Part shown: positions 46,219 to 55,624 of the stretch, piece by piece | Layout: each line of letters begins with the position of its first letter | Position numbering within the stretch: position 1 is the first letter of the stretch | NCBI GenBank assembly: GCA_964590075.1 | Contig: CAZPXS010000001.1 | Location: 340,752 to 404,751 of the forward strand | DNA length: 64,000 bases | DNA from: JAGDVO01 sp964590075 [NCBI: uncultured Aquificales bacterium] | GTDB taxonomy: Bacteria > Thermosulfidibacterota > Thermosulfidibacteria > Thermosulfidibacterales | Direction of reading: 5' to 3' | The notes under the pieces: model-generated | Seen by the model: only the letters and a program-made list of their open reading frames with translations | Databases searched by the model: none | What the model was told of the DNA's origin: nothing | Translations under genes and position numbers: made by a program

Positions 46219-47134
46219 CAAAAGGATAGGTGTGCTTCTGGGTGGTCGTTCCTCGGAGAGGGAAGTATCCATAAGGTCCGGTAGGGCTGTGGCCTCTGCC
46301 TTAAGAAGGAGAGGTTATGATGTGGTGGAGATAGATGTTGGTGACGATTTCTTAGATAGGCTTGAAGAATTTGACGTTGCCTTTGTTATCCTACACGGCA
46401 AAGAGGGAGAGGATGGAGTTGTACAGGGGATTTTGAGCTTTGTTGGTAAACCCTTTACCGGTCCGGGAGTTTTAGGGGCAGCCATAGGTATGAATAAACT
46501 TGTCAGTAAGAAGATCCTAAGCTATCATGGTGTTAGAACTCCTCGTTATAGGGTTTACAGGAGGTCTGGATACGTTTTACCGGGGGAGAATAATCTGCCG
46601 GAAGACCATCTACCTGTGGTTGTAAAACCGGTTGATGAAGGCTCAACGGTGGGGGTAAGTGTTGTGAATAATATGAGTGACTTAAATAGGGCTATAGATT
46701 TAGCCTTTAGTTATAGTGATGAGGTCATAGTGGAGGAGTATATAGAGGGCAGGGAAATAACGGTTGGGGTTTTAAGGGATAAGGTTTTACCTATTGTTGA
46801 GATAGTTCCAAAGAAGGGTTTCTATGACTACGAGAGTAAGTATACTAAGGGGATGACGGAATACATAGTTCCTGCTAAGATACCACCCGATGTTGAGAGG
46901 ATAGCCAAGGAGTGGGCTCTTATCGCACATAGAGCCCTTTATCAAAACGGGGTTTCGAGGTCCGATTTCAGGATAGATAGGGAAGGTAACCTATATTTCC
47001 TCGAGATAAATTCTATCCCCGGTATGACGGAGACTTCGCTTTTACCTAAGTCTGCGGAGGCAGAGGGAATATCCTTCGATGAGGTTGTTGAAATTATTCT
47101 CTCCTGTATTAATACTAATTTAGGTAAGAGGTAA
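46199..47134 (+). CDS. ddl: D-alanine--D-alanine ligase
   Basis: ATP-grasp enzyme for the dipeptide MurF uses. GVLLGGRSSEREVSIRSG at the N-terminus, FVILHGKEGEDGVVQGIL, FTGPGVLGAAIGMNKLVSK, VVKPVDEGSTVGV, and YFLEINSIPGMTETSLLPKSAEAEG are all diagnostic. 311 aa. It overlaps murB by 20 bp. ftsQ and ftsA, usually between ddl and ftsZ, are absent. Confidence 0.97.
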   Translation: MLEAFRDKRIGVLLGGRSSEREVSIRSGRAVASALRRRGYDVVEIDVGDDFLDRLEEFDVAFVILHGKEGEDGVVQGILSFVGKPFTGPGVLGAAIGMNKLVSKKILSYHGVRTPRYRVYRRSGYVLPGENNLPEDHLPVVVKPVDEGSTVGVSVVNNMSDLNRAIDLAFSYSDEVIVEEYIEGREITVGVLRDKVLPIVEIVPKKGFYDYESKYTKGMTEYIVPAKIPPDVERIAKEWALIAHRALYQNGVSRSDFRIDREGNLYFLEINSIPGMTETSLLPKSAEAEGISFDEVVEIILSCINTNLGKR

Positions 47135-47150
47135 AGAGAGGGGTGTGAAG

Positions 47151-48302
47151 ATGGATGTAGATAGAATAGAGGTTTTGGATGATAAGATATATCCTGCGGT
47201 TATAAAGGTGGTTGGAATTGGGGGAGCTGGTTGTAATGCGGTGAACAACATGGCTCAACACGGTTTGAGGGGGGTTGAACTCATAGCTGTAAATACCGAT
47301 GTACAGGCGCTACATAGATGTTTCGACGGGATTAAGAAGGTTCAGATTGGAGAAAAGGTAACGAGGGGTTTGGGTGCCGGTGGTAACCCGGAGATCGGTA
47401 AGAAAGCTGCGGTTGAGGATGAATCCAAGCTTATAAGTATTCTCGAAGGTGCGGATATGGTCTTTATAACCTGCGGGATGGGAGGTGGTACTGGAACTGG
47501 TGCTGGTCCTGTTGTAGCGAGGCTTGCGAAGGAGATGGGAATTCTGACTGTTGGTGTTGTTACTAAACCCTTTTCCTTTGAGGGTAAGAAAAGGTGGAAG
47601 AATGCTGTAAACGGTATCAAGGAGATGTCGGAGTTCGTGGATGCCTTTATAGTAATATCAAACGATAAGCTAAGAACTGTTTTGGGTGATAAAATAGCTG
47701 TTATCGAGGCTTTTAAAGCAGCTGATGATATACTCAGACAGGCGGTTCAAGGTATAACGGATATAATAAACTCTCAGGGTTATGTTAATGCTGACTTTAA
47801 CGATGTCAGGATGATAATGGAAAGTAAAGGTATGGCTGTAATGGCCATTGCTGAGGCTGAAGGTGAGGATAGAGCCCATGTGGTTGTTGAAAGAGCTCTC
47901 AACAATCCATTGATAGAGAGCGGTTCTATTAGAGGGGCAAGGGGTATCCTATTTAACATAACAGCCGATAGTTCCTTCAGTCTTGAGGAGCTCGATATAG
48001 TTACTCAGAGGCTTAAGGAAGAGGCTGCCTATGATAGTGATGATGAGGTTGATGTGATCTTTGGCTTTGTTGTTGATCATGAGTGGAATAACAAGGTGAG
48101 GTTAACGGTTATAGCTATAGGATTCGATGAGGCAAGACAGAGTTCTATGGAACCGGCCCTATCGGTAAGGTCCATGAAGGTTGAGTCGGTGAAAAGGGCT
48201 GTAAGTAGCGAGCTGAAAAGCCTTTCGAAAAGGGAGGAAGAAGAGGAGGGTAAAACTGTACTTGATATTAAAGTTTCGCCTATATTCAAAAAGTTTCAGT
48301 GA
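47151..48302 (+). CDS. ftsZ: Cell division GTPase FtsZ
   Basis: Tubulin-like GTPase that forms the division ring. KVVGIGGAGCNAVNNM, LIAVNTDVQAL, GLGAGGNPEIGKKAA, and the G-box CGMGGGTGTGAGPVVARLAKE; the T7 loop is NADFNDVRMIM. 383 aa. Its last residues VLDIKVSPIFKKFQ could be a divergent version of the C-terminal peptide that binds FtsA or ZipA (P-x-F-K/L-K/R). ATG 47151 lies seven to eight bases after GAGAGGGG; GTG 47145 is a near alternative. Confidence 0.97.
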   Translation: MDVDRIEVLDDKIYPAVIKVVGIGGAGCNAVNNMAQHGLRGVELIAVNTDVQALHRCFDGIKKVQIGEKVTRGLGAGGNPEIGKKAAVEDESKLISILEGADMVFITCGMGGGTGTGAGPVVARLAKEMGILTVGVVTKPFSFEGKKRWKNAVNGIKEMSEFVDAFIVISNDKLRTVLGDKIAVIEAFKAADDILRQAVQGITDIINSQGYVNADFNDVRMIMESKGMAVMAIAEAEGEDRAHVVVERALNNPLIESGSIRGARGILFNITADSSFSLEELDIVTQRLKEEAAYDSDDEVDVIFGFVVDHEWNNKVRLTVIAIGFDEARQSSMEPALSVRSMKVESVKRAVSSELKSLSKREEEEEGKTVLDIKVSPIFKKFQ

Positions 48303-49816
48303 TCTCGCGAAGACTGTTAAGTTACTGGAAGGATTTAAGGGATAGGGAAGAGAGGGAAGTTAGTGTATCCAAAAATTTTACTATCAGTGTTCTATTAGTC
48401 TATCCTAACGTATATAGAGTGGCCGTTTCTAACCTAGCTATCCATAGGATTTTTGAATTATTAAACAGCATGGAATCGGTAAGTTGTGATCTCTTTTTTC
48501 TTCCGGAAGGGGAGGATGTGATTGATGAGTTGGAGAAGGGTTTCGAGGTCGCATCCTATTATCTTGAGAGGACCCCTAGTGAATTTGACTTGATATTGTT
48601 TTCGATTAGTTACGAGAATGATCTACTAAATGTTGTGAGAATTCTCAAGTATTTTAGATTTTCTCCTTTATCGGAGGAACGTTCTTTAAATTCACCGGTA
48701 CTTGTTGCTGGTGGCATAGCGGTTACCGAAAATCCTGAACCCTACGCGCCTATATTTGATGTGTTGTGTATAGGAGAAGCCGAGAATCTTTTAGATGTTA
48801 TCTTAAGGGAATTTTCCGCAAGTTCCTCTAGGGAGGATTTTTTAAGTAGACTCGATAGTTACGAATCCTTCTACGTTCCATCCTTCTATCAAACCTATAG
48901 GATTGGTGACTTTGAAATAACAAGGATGGCCAAAAAACTAAAAAGGAGTGTTTACAATAATTTTAGTAGGGACCCATCTGAGAGTGTTATACATACGGAT
49001 TTGGCTATATTCGGAAAATCTAAGATTATAGAGATTTCGAGGGGTTGTCCTAGAAAGTGTAAATTCTGTTTAGCTTCGTGGTTATACGGTACCACCCGTT
49101 TCATAGATCCTGTTACCTTTGATGAGCTTGTTAAAAATAGCAAGCTAATTAAGATAGGTCTAATGGGTACGAGTATAAGTGACTGGCCTCATCTTGTTAA
49201 TGCTATTAAAAGACACAGGTACAGGGTATTTTCCTTTTCCTCTCTGAGGGTTGATGTGAAGGATGAAATTATAGATAGAATGGTGGATTATGGTGTAAGA
49301 ACTATAACCTTTGGGGTTGAAGCTTTCAGTGAATCTCTTAGAAGAAGGATAGGTAAACCCTTTAGCGATAAATTTTTATTAGATAAAGTAGAGTCTTTAT
49401 CCGGCAAGTTTGAGACTTTGAAGCTCTATTTTATGGTTGGCTTACCGTATGAGAGTGATGATGACGTTATGTGCGCTGAGAGGCTACTTACCGAGGTGAG
49501 GAGAAATTTTAAGGGTAAGATAACGGTAAATCTCTCCCCCTTTGTACCAAAACCCCATACTCCCTTTCAGTTTGAAGCCTTCTGCGGCACGGATGTAGTA
49601 AAGAAGCGTATAAACATGGTAAGAAACATTGTGAGGAAGATCGGTGGGATAAATCTCACATGGGATCTACCAAAGTATGCTAAACTTGAAACTATAATAT
49701 CGAGAGGCGATAGGAGAGTAGGTTACTGGATAACAGGTAGGGGTGAGATAGAGGAGGATAAATATTTGGCCAGACTTAATCCTTCCCAGCCCTACCCTTG
49801 GAGTATACTTCAGTAA
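48299..49816 (+). CDS. B12-binding-like/radical SAM protein
   Basis: 505-aa member of a radical SAM family with an N-terminal cobalamin-binding-like region (FTISVLLVYPNVYRVAVSNL, then LVAGGIAVTENPEPYAPIFDV and CIGEAENLLD). The 4Fe-4S site is CxxxCxxC in RGCPRKCKFCLASWLYG, followed by glycine and SAM strands (ITFGVEAFSESLRRRIGKP). Resembles uncharacterised members of the large B12-radical SAM group found in diderms and archaea. No substrate can be inferred. GTG start overlaps the ftsZ stop (GTGA); its end overlaps the convergent SPOR gene by 41 bp. Confidence 0.88.
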   Translation: MISRRLLSYWKDLRDREEREVSVSKNFTISVLLVYPNVYRVAVSNLAIHRIFELLNSMESVSCDLFFLPEGEDVIDELEKGFEVASYYLERTPSEFDLILFSISYENDLLNVVRILKYFRFSPLSEERSLNSPVLVAGGIAVTENPEPYAPIFDVLCIGEAENLLDVILREFSASSSREDFLSRLDSYESFYVPSFYQTYRIGDFEITRMAKKLKRSVYNNFSRDPSESVIHTDLAIFGKSKIIEISRGCPRKCKFCLASWLYGTTRFIDPVTFDELVKNSKLIKIGLMGTSISDWPHLVNAIKRHRYRVFSFSSLRVDVKDEIIDRMVDYGVRTITFGVEAFSESLRRRIGKPFSDKFLLDKVESLSGKFETLKLYFMVGLPYESDDDVMCAERLLTEVRRNFKGKITVNLSPFVPKPHTPFQFEAFCGTDVVKKRINMVRNIVRKIGGINLTWDLPKYAKLETIISRGDRRVGYWITGRGEIEEDKYLARLNPSQPYPWSILQ

Positions 49817-50453
49817 CGGTAGGTGTGTATCCGAGTGATTTAGCTGCTTCCTTCGCAAGGTTGACATGGTAGATTTTAGCGTAAGTACCTGCTATTACCC
49901 TGTAACCTTTGTCCGTTGCCTCTACGAATGGGTCAAGCATGGGGTATCTTGCTTTTATATTCTTTACAATTTCAATTGCCCTTTCCCTCTCATCAACTGT
50001 AGTAACTATCACTCTGTATAGTTTTACATTTGCTTGTTTTGATTTTTTCTTCTCTTTTTTAGCCTTATCCTCCTTTAAAATTCTTATCCTTTTAGTTTTC
50101 AAATCCGTTTTGGTTTCGTTGTAGATTTCTTTGTGGTTTTTTAAATATTGATCCTTCACGTACTCGGTACTTTTATTTTCTATTTTGTTTCTTAAATTAC
50201 TCTCTGTTACCTCTTTTGATATATTCTCTTCATTTTTGTTATCTATAGTTAGTTTTTCATTTTTAACGTATCTTAACTTCGCTAGGCTTATCACCTCAGG
50301 TTTTTCGGATATTCTCTTGTAGTAGGTATATGATCCAGCTCCAATCCCGACTAGAATACCGACGATGCCACTTACCCATACTGGTCGCCAGTCGGTTTTT
50401 TCAAAATTTCTACTTCTTATTTTTCTTAGTTTGTCTTCCTTTAAGTCTATCAA
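49776..50453 (-). CDS. Membrane protein with C-terminal SPOR domain
   Basis: About 225 aa with a basic cytoplasmic N-terminus, one membrane helix (PVWVSGIVGILVGIGAGSYTYY), a long Lys/Glu-rich periplasmic linker and a C-terminal SPOR-like repeat: LYRVIVTTVDERERAIEIVKNI and GYRVIAGTYAKIYHVNLAKEAAKSLGY. SPOR domains bind septal peptidoglycan with denuded glycans, so a division or envelope role is likely, fitting proximity to ftsZ. Starts: TTG at 50453 is three bases from the EF-G stop and has AGGA upstream; a TTG at 50498 gives a 44-bp overlap and a more basic tail. Confidence 0.82.
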   Translation of the reverse strand: MIDLKEDKLRKIRSRNFEKTDWRPVWVSGIVGILVGIGAGSYTYYKRISEKPEVISLAKLRYVKNEKLTIDNKNEENISKEVTESNLRNKIENKSTEYVKDQYLKNHKEIYNETKTDLKTKRIRILKEDKAKKEKKKSKQANVKLYRVIVTTVDERERAIEIVKNIKARYPMLDPFVEATDKGYRVIAGTYAKIYHVNLAKEAAKSLGYTPTVTEVYSKGRAGKD

Positions 50454-50454
50454 A

Positions 50455-52542
50455 TTATCCTGTCGCCTCCTTTTTGTTATTCTTCTTTGCCTCCTCAATT
50501 ATATTCTTAGCTATATGTGGTGGTACTTCCTCGTAATGTGATAGTACCATACTGTAGGTTCCTCTTCCACCGGTTATGGATCTTAAAGTTGGCGCGTATT
50601 CCAAAACTTCTGCAAGTGGCACCAGAGCTCTTACTATTTGCATCTTCCCTTTTGCCTCGATTCCGAGGACTCTACCCCTTCTTGAGTTTAAGTCACCTAT
50701 TACGTCTCCAACACAGTCGTTTGGTGTTGTTATTTCTATCTTCATTATAGGTTCAAGTATAACTGGGTTGGCCTTTGCCATTGCTTCCTTAAAGGCCATG
50801 GAAGCTGCTATCTGAAAGGCAAGATCCGATGAATCCACGGGGTGGTGCTTACCATCAAAGAGCGTTACTTTGACATCTACAACCGGATATCCCGCGAGTA
50901 TACCTTCTTCTAGGGCTTTTCTAACACCCTTTTCGACGCTTGGTATGTACTGTCTCGGAACTACACCACCTACTATAGTTTCTGTAAATTCAAATCCCGC
51001 TCCTCTTGGTAGTGGTTCTAATCTCAGCCAAACTACTCCGTACTGTCCTCTACCGCCGGACTGCTTTATATATCTACCCTGGGCCTCTGCTGTTTGTTTG
51101 ATCGTTTCCTTGTAGGGCACCTTTGGTGGCTGTAGCTCCACTTCTACGTTGAACCTCTTCTTCATTCTATTCACTATGGATTCCAGATGTAGTTTACCAA
51201 GCCCAGTGATTATAAGTTCTTTCGTTTGCGGATCTCTTTTGACTTCTATCGACGGATCCTCTTCCATCATTCTCTGTAGGGCAAGGGATATCTTTTCCTC
51301 ATCCTGTTTACCCTTAGCCCTTATGGCGCAGGAGAGAATCGGTGTCGGTAGATTCATAATATCGAATCTTATAGGTGAGTTGGGATCACACAGTGTATCC
51401 TGGGTCTTCGTATCTTTGAGTTTTGTAATAACTATTATATCTCCACAGACTGCTTCTAGGGCAGGCTTTTGTTCTTTGCCGAATGGATAGGCTATTTTAC
51501 CTATCTTTTCTTTGACGTCCCTATTCGTGTTTAGTACCGTTGAATCAGGGCTGATTCTACCGGAAAATACCCTTATTAGCGAGATCTTACCAGCAAAGGG
51601 ATCCGAGTAGGTTTTAAATACCAAGGCGCTAAAGGGTTCATCCATAGTGGTTCTTCTTTTTATACTGTTACCTGTGGTTGGATCTACACCTTCTACGAAA
51701 CCTCTCTCTGTCGGATTTGGTAATAATTTTATTGCGTACTCGAGAAGTAGATCTATACCTGTCCTGTTTAAAGCACTACCTGATAATATTGGAAATATCC
51801 TTGATTCCTTTACCCCTTTGATCAGGGTTTCTATTAGTTCCCACTTTTCGATCTCCTCTCCTTCAAGATACTTCTCCATCAATTCTTCATTTGTCTCAAG
51901 TATGTTTTCAAGACATCTTTCCCTGAATGTCCTAAACTTTTCCTGTAGGTTCTGTGGTATGTCCTCTACAGTTTTACCGTTCTCGTTATAAATGTGTAGC
52001 TTTAGCTCTACGAGATCCACTATTCCCGCTAATTTGCCGTTTATAAAGGCAGGTAGTGTTATCATCGTTGGGTTTATATCCAGGCTTTCCTTTATGTCTT
52101 TACAGATAGCTTCAAAGTTAGGTTCTTCGGTTAGTTTATCCACCTCATTTAGAAATATTATCCTAGGTGTGGCGTAGTTATCCATTTCTTTCCAGAGTCT
52201 TTCGGTTTGGACCTTTACACCTTCCACTATCGATGTGAGCACAATCGCACCATCTACCACAGGGATAGCGGCGTAGGCATCGGTTATAAAGTTTGCGTAA
52301 CCGGGTGTATCTATCAGATTTATAGCTATTCCTTTATAATCAAACCTTGCGACAGCTAGATTTATAGAGTTTCCTCTCTCCTTTTCTTCTTCATCAAAGT
52401 CCATAACAGTGTTTGCATTTTCAACACTTCCCATTTTGCCTATAGCCTTTGCTGTAAATAGAATCGCTTCACTTAGGGTTGTTTTACCCGTTGTTGCATG
52501 GCCAAATAGGCCTATGTTTCTTATATTTTCCGCTTTCCCCAT
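50455..52542 (-). CDS. EF-G-like translational GTPase (EF-G-2 type)
   Basis: 695-aa elongation factor G paralogue with all five EF-G domains. It is not the canonical fusA: G1 is GHATTGKTT (14-22) rather than GHIDAGKTT, G3 is DTPGYANF (78-85) with Tyr82 replacing the catalytic His, and G4 is NEVD (132-135) rather than NKxD. Domain III-V features include RGQYGVVWLRLEP and RRGRVLGIEAKGKMQIVRALVPLAEVLEYAPTLRS (in part). This matches the EF-G-2 subfamily of Thermus and others, which still binds ribosomes and hydrolyses GTP but has no settled role. A canonical fusA must be elsewhere. GGGGGAGGGG precedes ATG. Confidence 0.93.
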   Translation of the reverse strand: MGKAENIRNIGLFGHATTGKTTLSEAILFTAKAIGKMGSVENANTVMDFDEEEKERGNSINLAVARFDYKGIAINLIDTPGYANFITDAYAAIPVVDGAIVLTSIVEGVKVQTERLWKEMDNYATPRIIFLNEVDKLTEEPNFEAICKDIKESLDINPTMITLPAFINGKLAGIVDLVELKLHIYNENGKTVEDIPQNLQEKFRTFRERCLENILETNEELMEKYLEGEEIEKWELIETLIKGVKESRIFPILSGSALNRTGIDLLLEYAIKLLPNPTERGFVEGVDPTTGNSIKRRTTMDEPFSALVFKTYSDPFAGKISLIRVFSGRISPDSTVLNTNRDVKEKIGKIAYPFGKEQKPALEAVCGDIIVITKLKDTKTQDTLCDPNSPIRFDIMNLPTPILSCAIRAKGKQDEEKISLALQRMMEEDPSIEVKRDPQTKELIITGLGKLHLESIVNRMKKRFNVEVELQPPKVPYKETIKQTAEAQGRYIKQSGGRGQYGVVWLRLEPLPRGAGFEFTETIVGGVVPRQYIPSVEKGVRKALEEGILAGYPVVDVKVTLFDGKHHPVDSSDLAFQIAASMAFKEAMAKANPVILEPIMKIEITTPNDCVGDVIGDLNSRRGRVLGIEAKGKMQIVRALVPLAEVLEYAPTLRSITGGRGTYSMVLSHYEEVPPHIAKNIIEEAKKNNKKEATG

Positions 52543-52588
52543 GGGCCCCTCCCCCGATAAAAGGTTTCTATTTTCATTTTAGGTTTTG

Positions 52589-53323
52589 CTATATTCCTTT
52601 TTCAAGCCTTTCAGCGAGGAAGGGGGGTAATCTCTTCTCAATTACAAGGGACATGGTTCTCCTGTAATCGTATTCAACTCTATAGTTAACAAACTCCATT
52701 CCATCTTTATCAAAAATTAAGAACGATGCCCTATTGACACCATCTCTTGGTTGGCCCACGCTACCCGGATTAATCACATAAACCTTACCATTACTTATTT
52801 TTACCGGAAAATAATCTTCTATGACTTTCTCATAATCCCATAGAAATACGGTAGGTATATGGGTGTGTCCTATAAGGTATATTCTCTTAAGGTTCTCTTT
52901 TTCTCTACCTGATAGGAGGCAAAATACGTCGAATGCGTCGAAAACATAGAACCAACTTTCCGGATTGAAGGGGTTACTGTGGGATAGACTTATCTCGTCG
53001 GTTTCGTAAACCAGGGGCAATGATTGCAGAAATTCCAGGTGCTTTTCCTCAAGTACCTTTCTCGTAAAGAGAATAGCCTCTCTGGCAATTGGAGTAAAGT
53101 TTTTGGTGATAGATATGTCTATGGTTGCGTAGTCGTGGTTCCCCTTAACGACTATTTCACAGTTATCGGCTACCCATTCCACACATTCCCTAGCCTGAGG
53201 GTAGTATCCCACTATATCACCGAGACACCACCAGCTATCCACCTTTAATTTTTTGCCTAACTTTTCTACTTCCTTAAGAGCTTCCCAGTTTCCATGTATA
53301 TCGGAAATTACACCGACTCTCAT
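52589..53323 (-). CDS. Calcineurin-like metallophosphoesterase (MJ0936/YfcE type)
   Basis: 244-aa bi-metal phosphoesterase. Metal ligands in VISDIHGNWEAL, LGDIVGYYPQ, VKGNHDYA, then LSHSNP and GHTHIPTVF, matching the MJ0936-like family. A C-terminal INPGSVGQPRDG motif is typical of this group. Its substrate is unknown; related proteins act on phosphodiesters. No ribosome site precedes the ATG; TAAAAT about ten bases upstream suggests a leaderless message. Confidence 0.9.
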   Translation of the reverse strand: MRVGVISDIHGNWEALKEVEKLGKKLKVDSWWCLGDIVGYYPQARECVEWVADNCEIVVKGNHDYATIDISITKNFTPIAREAILFTRKVLEEKHLEFLQSLPLVYETDEISLSHSNPFNPESWFYVFDAFDVFCLLSGREKENLKRIYLIGHTHIPTVFLWDYEKVIEDYFPVKISNGKVYVINPGSVGQPRDGVNRASFLIFDKDGMEFVNYRVEYDYRRTMSLVIEKRLPPFLAERLEKGI

Positions 53324-53364
53324 AGATTGTTATTTTAGGAGTAATAGGTTAAAATTACAACTAG

Positions 53365-54270
53365 ATGAATAGGTACGTCATACTAGTGAATAGCGGTTGT
53401 GTAACGGATTATAGGAGCTATGTGGTTTTCCTTTATAGAATGTTTACCGATCCCGTTATAATCGATCTACCCAAGTTACCTAGATATCTTATCGCTTCTC
53501 TGATAGCTACTATCAGACCGGTTTTCGGTTATTATAGATATAAAAGGATGGGGCAAAATCCTTTACTATATATAATGAAGTTACAGGCGCAGAGAACTGA
53601 GGATCTACTTAAAGACTATTCCATAAAGGTATTGTATGCCAATTTGTATAGTGAGCCCTTTTTTGAGAAAGTCTTGGAGGAACTACCAAGGGATGCTAAG
53701 ATAGCTATTATTCCACAATTTCCTCAGTATTCTAAGGTCACAACAGGATCAATAGAATGGAGAATGAAACGTTTTAAAGATAGAGATATAAAGCTAGTTA
53801 AAGGTTACTGCAAAGAGGAGTTATTTGTAAGGATGTGGAAGGAAAAGATCGAAGAGGACTACGAGGGTGAACATATAGTCTTCGTTGCCCATTCGGTACC
53901 AGAAAAGCTTGTGGATGCAGGGGATCCTTACGTCGATGAGGTTATGGAGTCTGGTAGACTTATAGCCAAAGCCCTTGGTGCCGATAACTATAGCTTTGGT
54001 TTTTCAAGCGCCTTTCCTCTTGGAAGATGGGTTGGACCGTCGGTTGAGTCTGCCCTTTTAGCAGCCATTAAGAATTTTAGGAGAGTTATGGTTGTTCCAA
54101 TATCCTTTGTTAATGAACATCTTGAGACGATCTATGACCTTGATATTTCTCTTAGGGAGTTTGCTGTTAGTAACGGAGCTATAGTGTATAAGAGGGTTAA
54201 GGTACCATACGATTCTAAGCATTTATTTGAACTATATAGGAAGCTTGCTTTGGAGGTACTGGATGTTTGA
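53365..54270 (+). CDS. hemH: Ferrochelatase family enzyme
   Basis: Inserts Fe(II) into protoporphyrin (or coproporphyrin). Conserved sites: catalytic His in IVFVAHSVPEKLVDAGDPY, then YSFGFSSAFPLGRWVGPS and PISFVNEHLETIYDLDISLRE with the active-site Glu. 301 aa, slightly short; the N-terminal region is divergent (ILVNSGCVTDYRSYV). Overlaps the next oxidase by eight bases, so the two terminal heme steps are coupled. A TTAAAAT box lies immediately before the ATG and there is no Shine-Dalgarno sequence. Confidence 0.93.
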   Translation: MNRYVILVNSGCVTDYRSYVVFLYRMFTDPVIIDLPKLPRYLIASLIATIRPVFGYYRYKRMGQNPLLYIMKLQAQRTEDLLKDYSIKVLYANLYSEPFFEKVLEELPRDAKIAIIPQFPQYSKVTTGSIEWRMKRFKDRDIKLVKGYCKEELFVRMWKEKIEEDYEGEHIVFVAHSVPEKLVDAGDPYVDEVMESGRLIAKALGADNYSFGFSSAFPLGRWVGPSVESALLAAIKNFRRVMVVPISFVNEHLETIYDLDISLREFAVSNGAIVYKRVKVPYDSKHLFELYRKLALEVLDV

Positions 54271-55624
54271 TGTTTTTGTGGTGGGAGCAGGCATATCCGG
54301 TTTGAGTCTCGCTTATCTTTTGACTCTTAAGAATCTTAACGTTGCGATTGTGGATGCCTCTCGTAGTTGTGGTGGTAAGATAGGGACCTTGGTTGAAGAT
54401 GGTTATGTGGTTGAAAAGGGCCCAAACGGTTTTTTGGATAATAAGCCTCATACCTTTAGAATTGTCGAATTACTCGGTATAGGTGATGAACTCATAGCCT
54501 GTAGCGATAGTTCAAAGAAAAGGTACATATACCTTAAGGGTAGATTGGTTGAGGTACCGTTAAAACCTTTTGATTTCATAAGGTCACCTATTCTCTCCCC
54601 ACTAGGTAAACTCAGGATACTACTTGAGCCCTTTGTTCCACCTAGGCAGGGAGTTGATGAGACTATAGCGGAATTTGGTGCCCGTAGGCTTGGACGTGAA
54701 TTTGTGGAAAACCTGCTTGATCCTATGGTTACAGGTGTTTATGCTGGTGATTGTTATAAACTCAGCCTTAAAGCCACTTTTCCCGTTATGAAGGAGTTAG
54801 AGGAAAGGTACGGTAGTTTATTTAAAGCTCTTATAAAAAGGAAGAGAGAAGGTACTTTAAAGACTGGTCCCAGTGGTTTTTCGAAATTGTACAGTTTTAA
54901 GTGGGGCCTTTCTACATTGATAGATGCTCTGTATGGTAAGGTAAAGGAGAAAGCTTATGTTGGACTTGATGAGGGTGTGAATGAGATAGCCTATGAGAAC
55001 GATCACTGGAGAATCGAAACTTCCCGGGATTCTTATAGGACTAAAATACTAGTTCTTGCTGTGCCTAGCTTTGTAAGTGCTAGTTTACTCTCCTTCGATG
55101 AGGAGTTGAGATCGCTTCTTGATGGCATTAATTACGTACCTATAGTTGTTGTAGCAATAGGTGCCAGCCTTAAAGAGGGAAATATGAAGGATGGCTTTGG
55201 TTTTTTGGTTCCCCGTAAGGAGGACCTAACAATCCTTGGTTGTCTCTTTGATTATCAGATATTTGAGAATAGAGCTCCTAGAGGTAAGTTGTTACTTAGG
55301 ATGATGGTTGGAGGAGCGAGGAATCCCGGTATAGTCGATCTTGATAGTGAGTTTATTTACGGAAGTTGCCTTTATGATCTGGAAAGATCTTTGGGCGTTG
55401 TTCTGGATGTTGATAAGGTTTGGATATTTAGGTATGAAAGGGGTATACCTCAGTACGAGATAGGTCATATAGAGAGGCTAAGTAGGATAGAGGAGATAAT
55501 TAACCGTTCCTATAGTGGTTTGTTCCTACACGGTAACGCCTATTATGGGGTTGGTATGAACGATTGTATAGGAAACAGTTTCCTTCTGGCGGATAGGATA
55601 GTTGAGAGTTTGGGTAGAGGATGA
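54263..55624 (+). CDS. hemY: Protoporphyrinogen/coproporphyrinogen oxidase, HemY (HemG flavin) type
   Basis: FAD enzyme that oxidises a porphyrinogen before iron insertion. FAD loop [42 protein letters not shown], then [22 protein letters not shown], with FFAD C-terminal segment [20 protein letters not shown]. 453 aa. Whether it uses proto- or coproporphyrinogen depends on the route: HemY with HemH is found in both. The upstream in-frame extension is not conserved; ATG 54263 is chosen. Confidence 0.93.
   Translation: MFDVFVVGAGISGLSLAYLLTLKNLNVAIVDASRSCGGKIGTLVEDGYVVEKGPNGFLDNKPHTFRIVELLGIGDELIACSDSSKKRYIYLKGRLVEVPLKPFDFIRSPILSPLGKLRILLEPFVPPRQGVDETIAEFGARRLGREFVENLLDPMVTGVYAGDCYKLSLKATFPVMKELEERYGSLFKALIKRKREGTLKTGPSGFSKLYSFKWGLSTLIDALYGKVKEKAYVGLDEGVNEIAYENDHWRIETSRDSYRTKILVLAVPSFVSASLLSFDEELRSLLDGINYVPIVVVAIGASLKEGNMKDGFGFLVPRKEDLTILGCLFDYQIFENRAPRGKLLLRMMVGGARNPGIVDLDSEFIYGSCLYDLERSLGVVLDVDKVWIFRYERGIPQYEIGHIERLSRIEEIINRSYSGLFLHGNAYYGVGMNDCIGNSFLLADRIVESLGRG

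Noticed and set aside
18550-52542. Many long antisense open frames (for example opposite ftsZ, EF-G and murF)
   Set aside because: They lie opposite strongly conserved genes, have low-complexity composition and no ribosome sites or family motifs.
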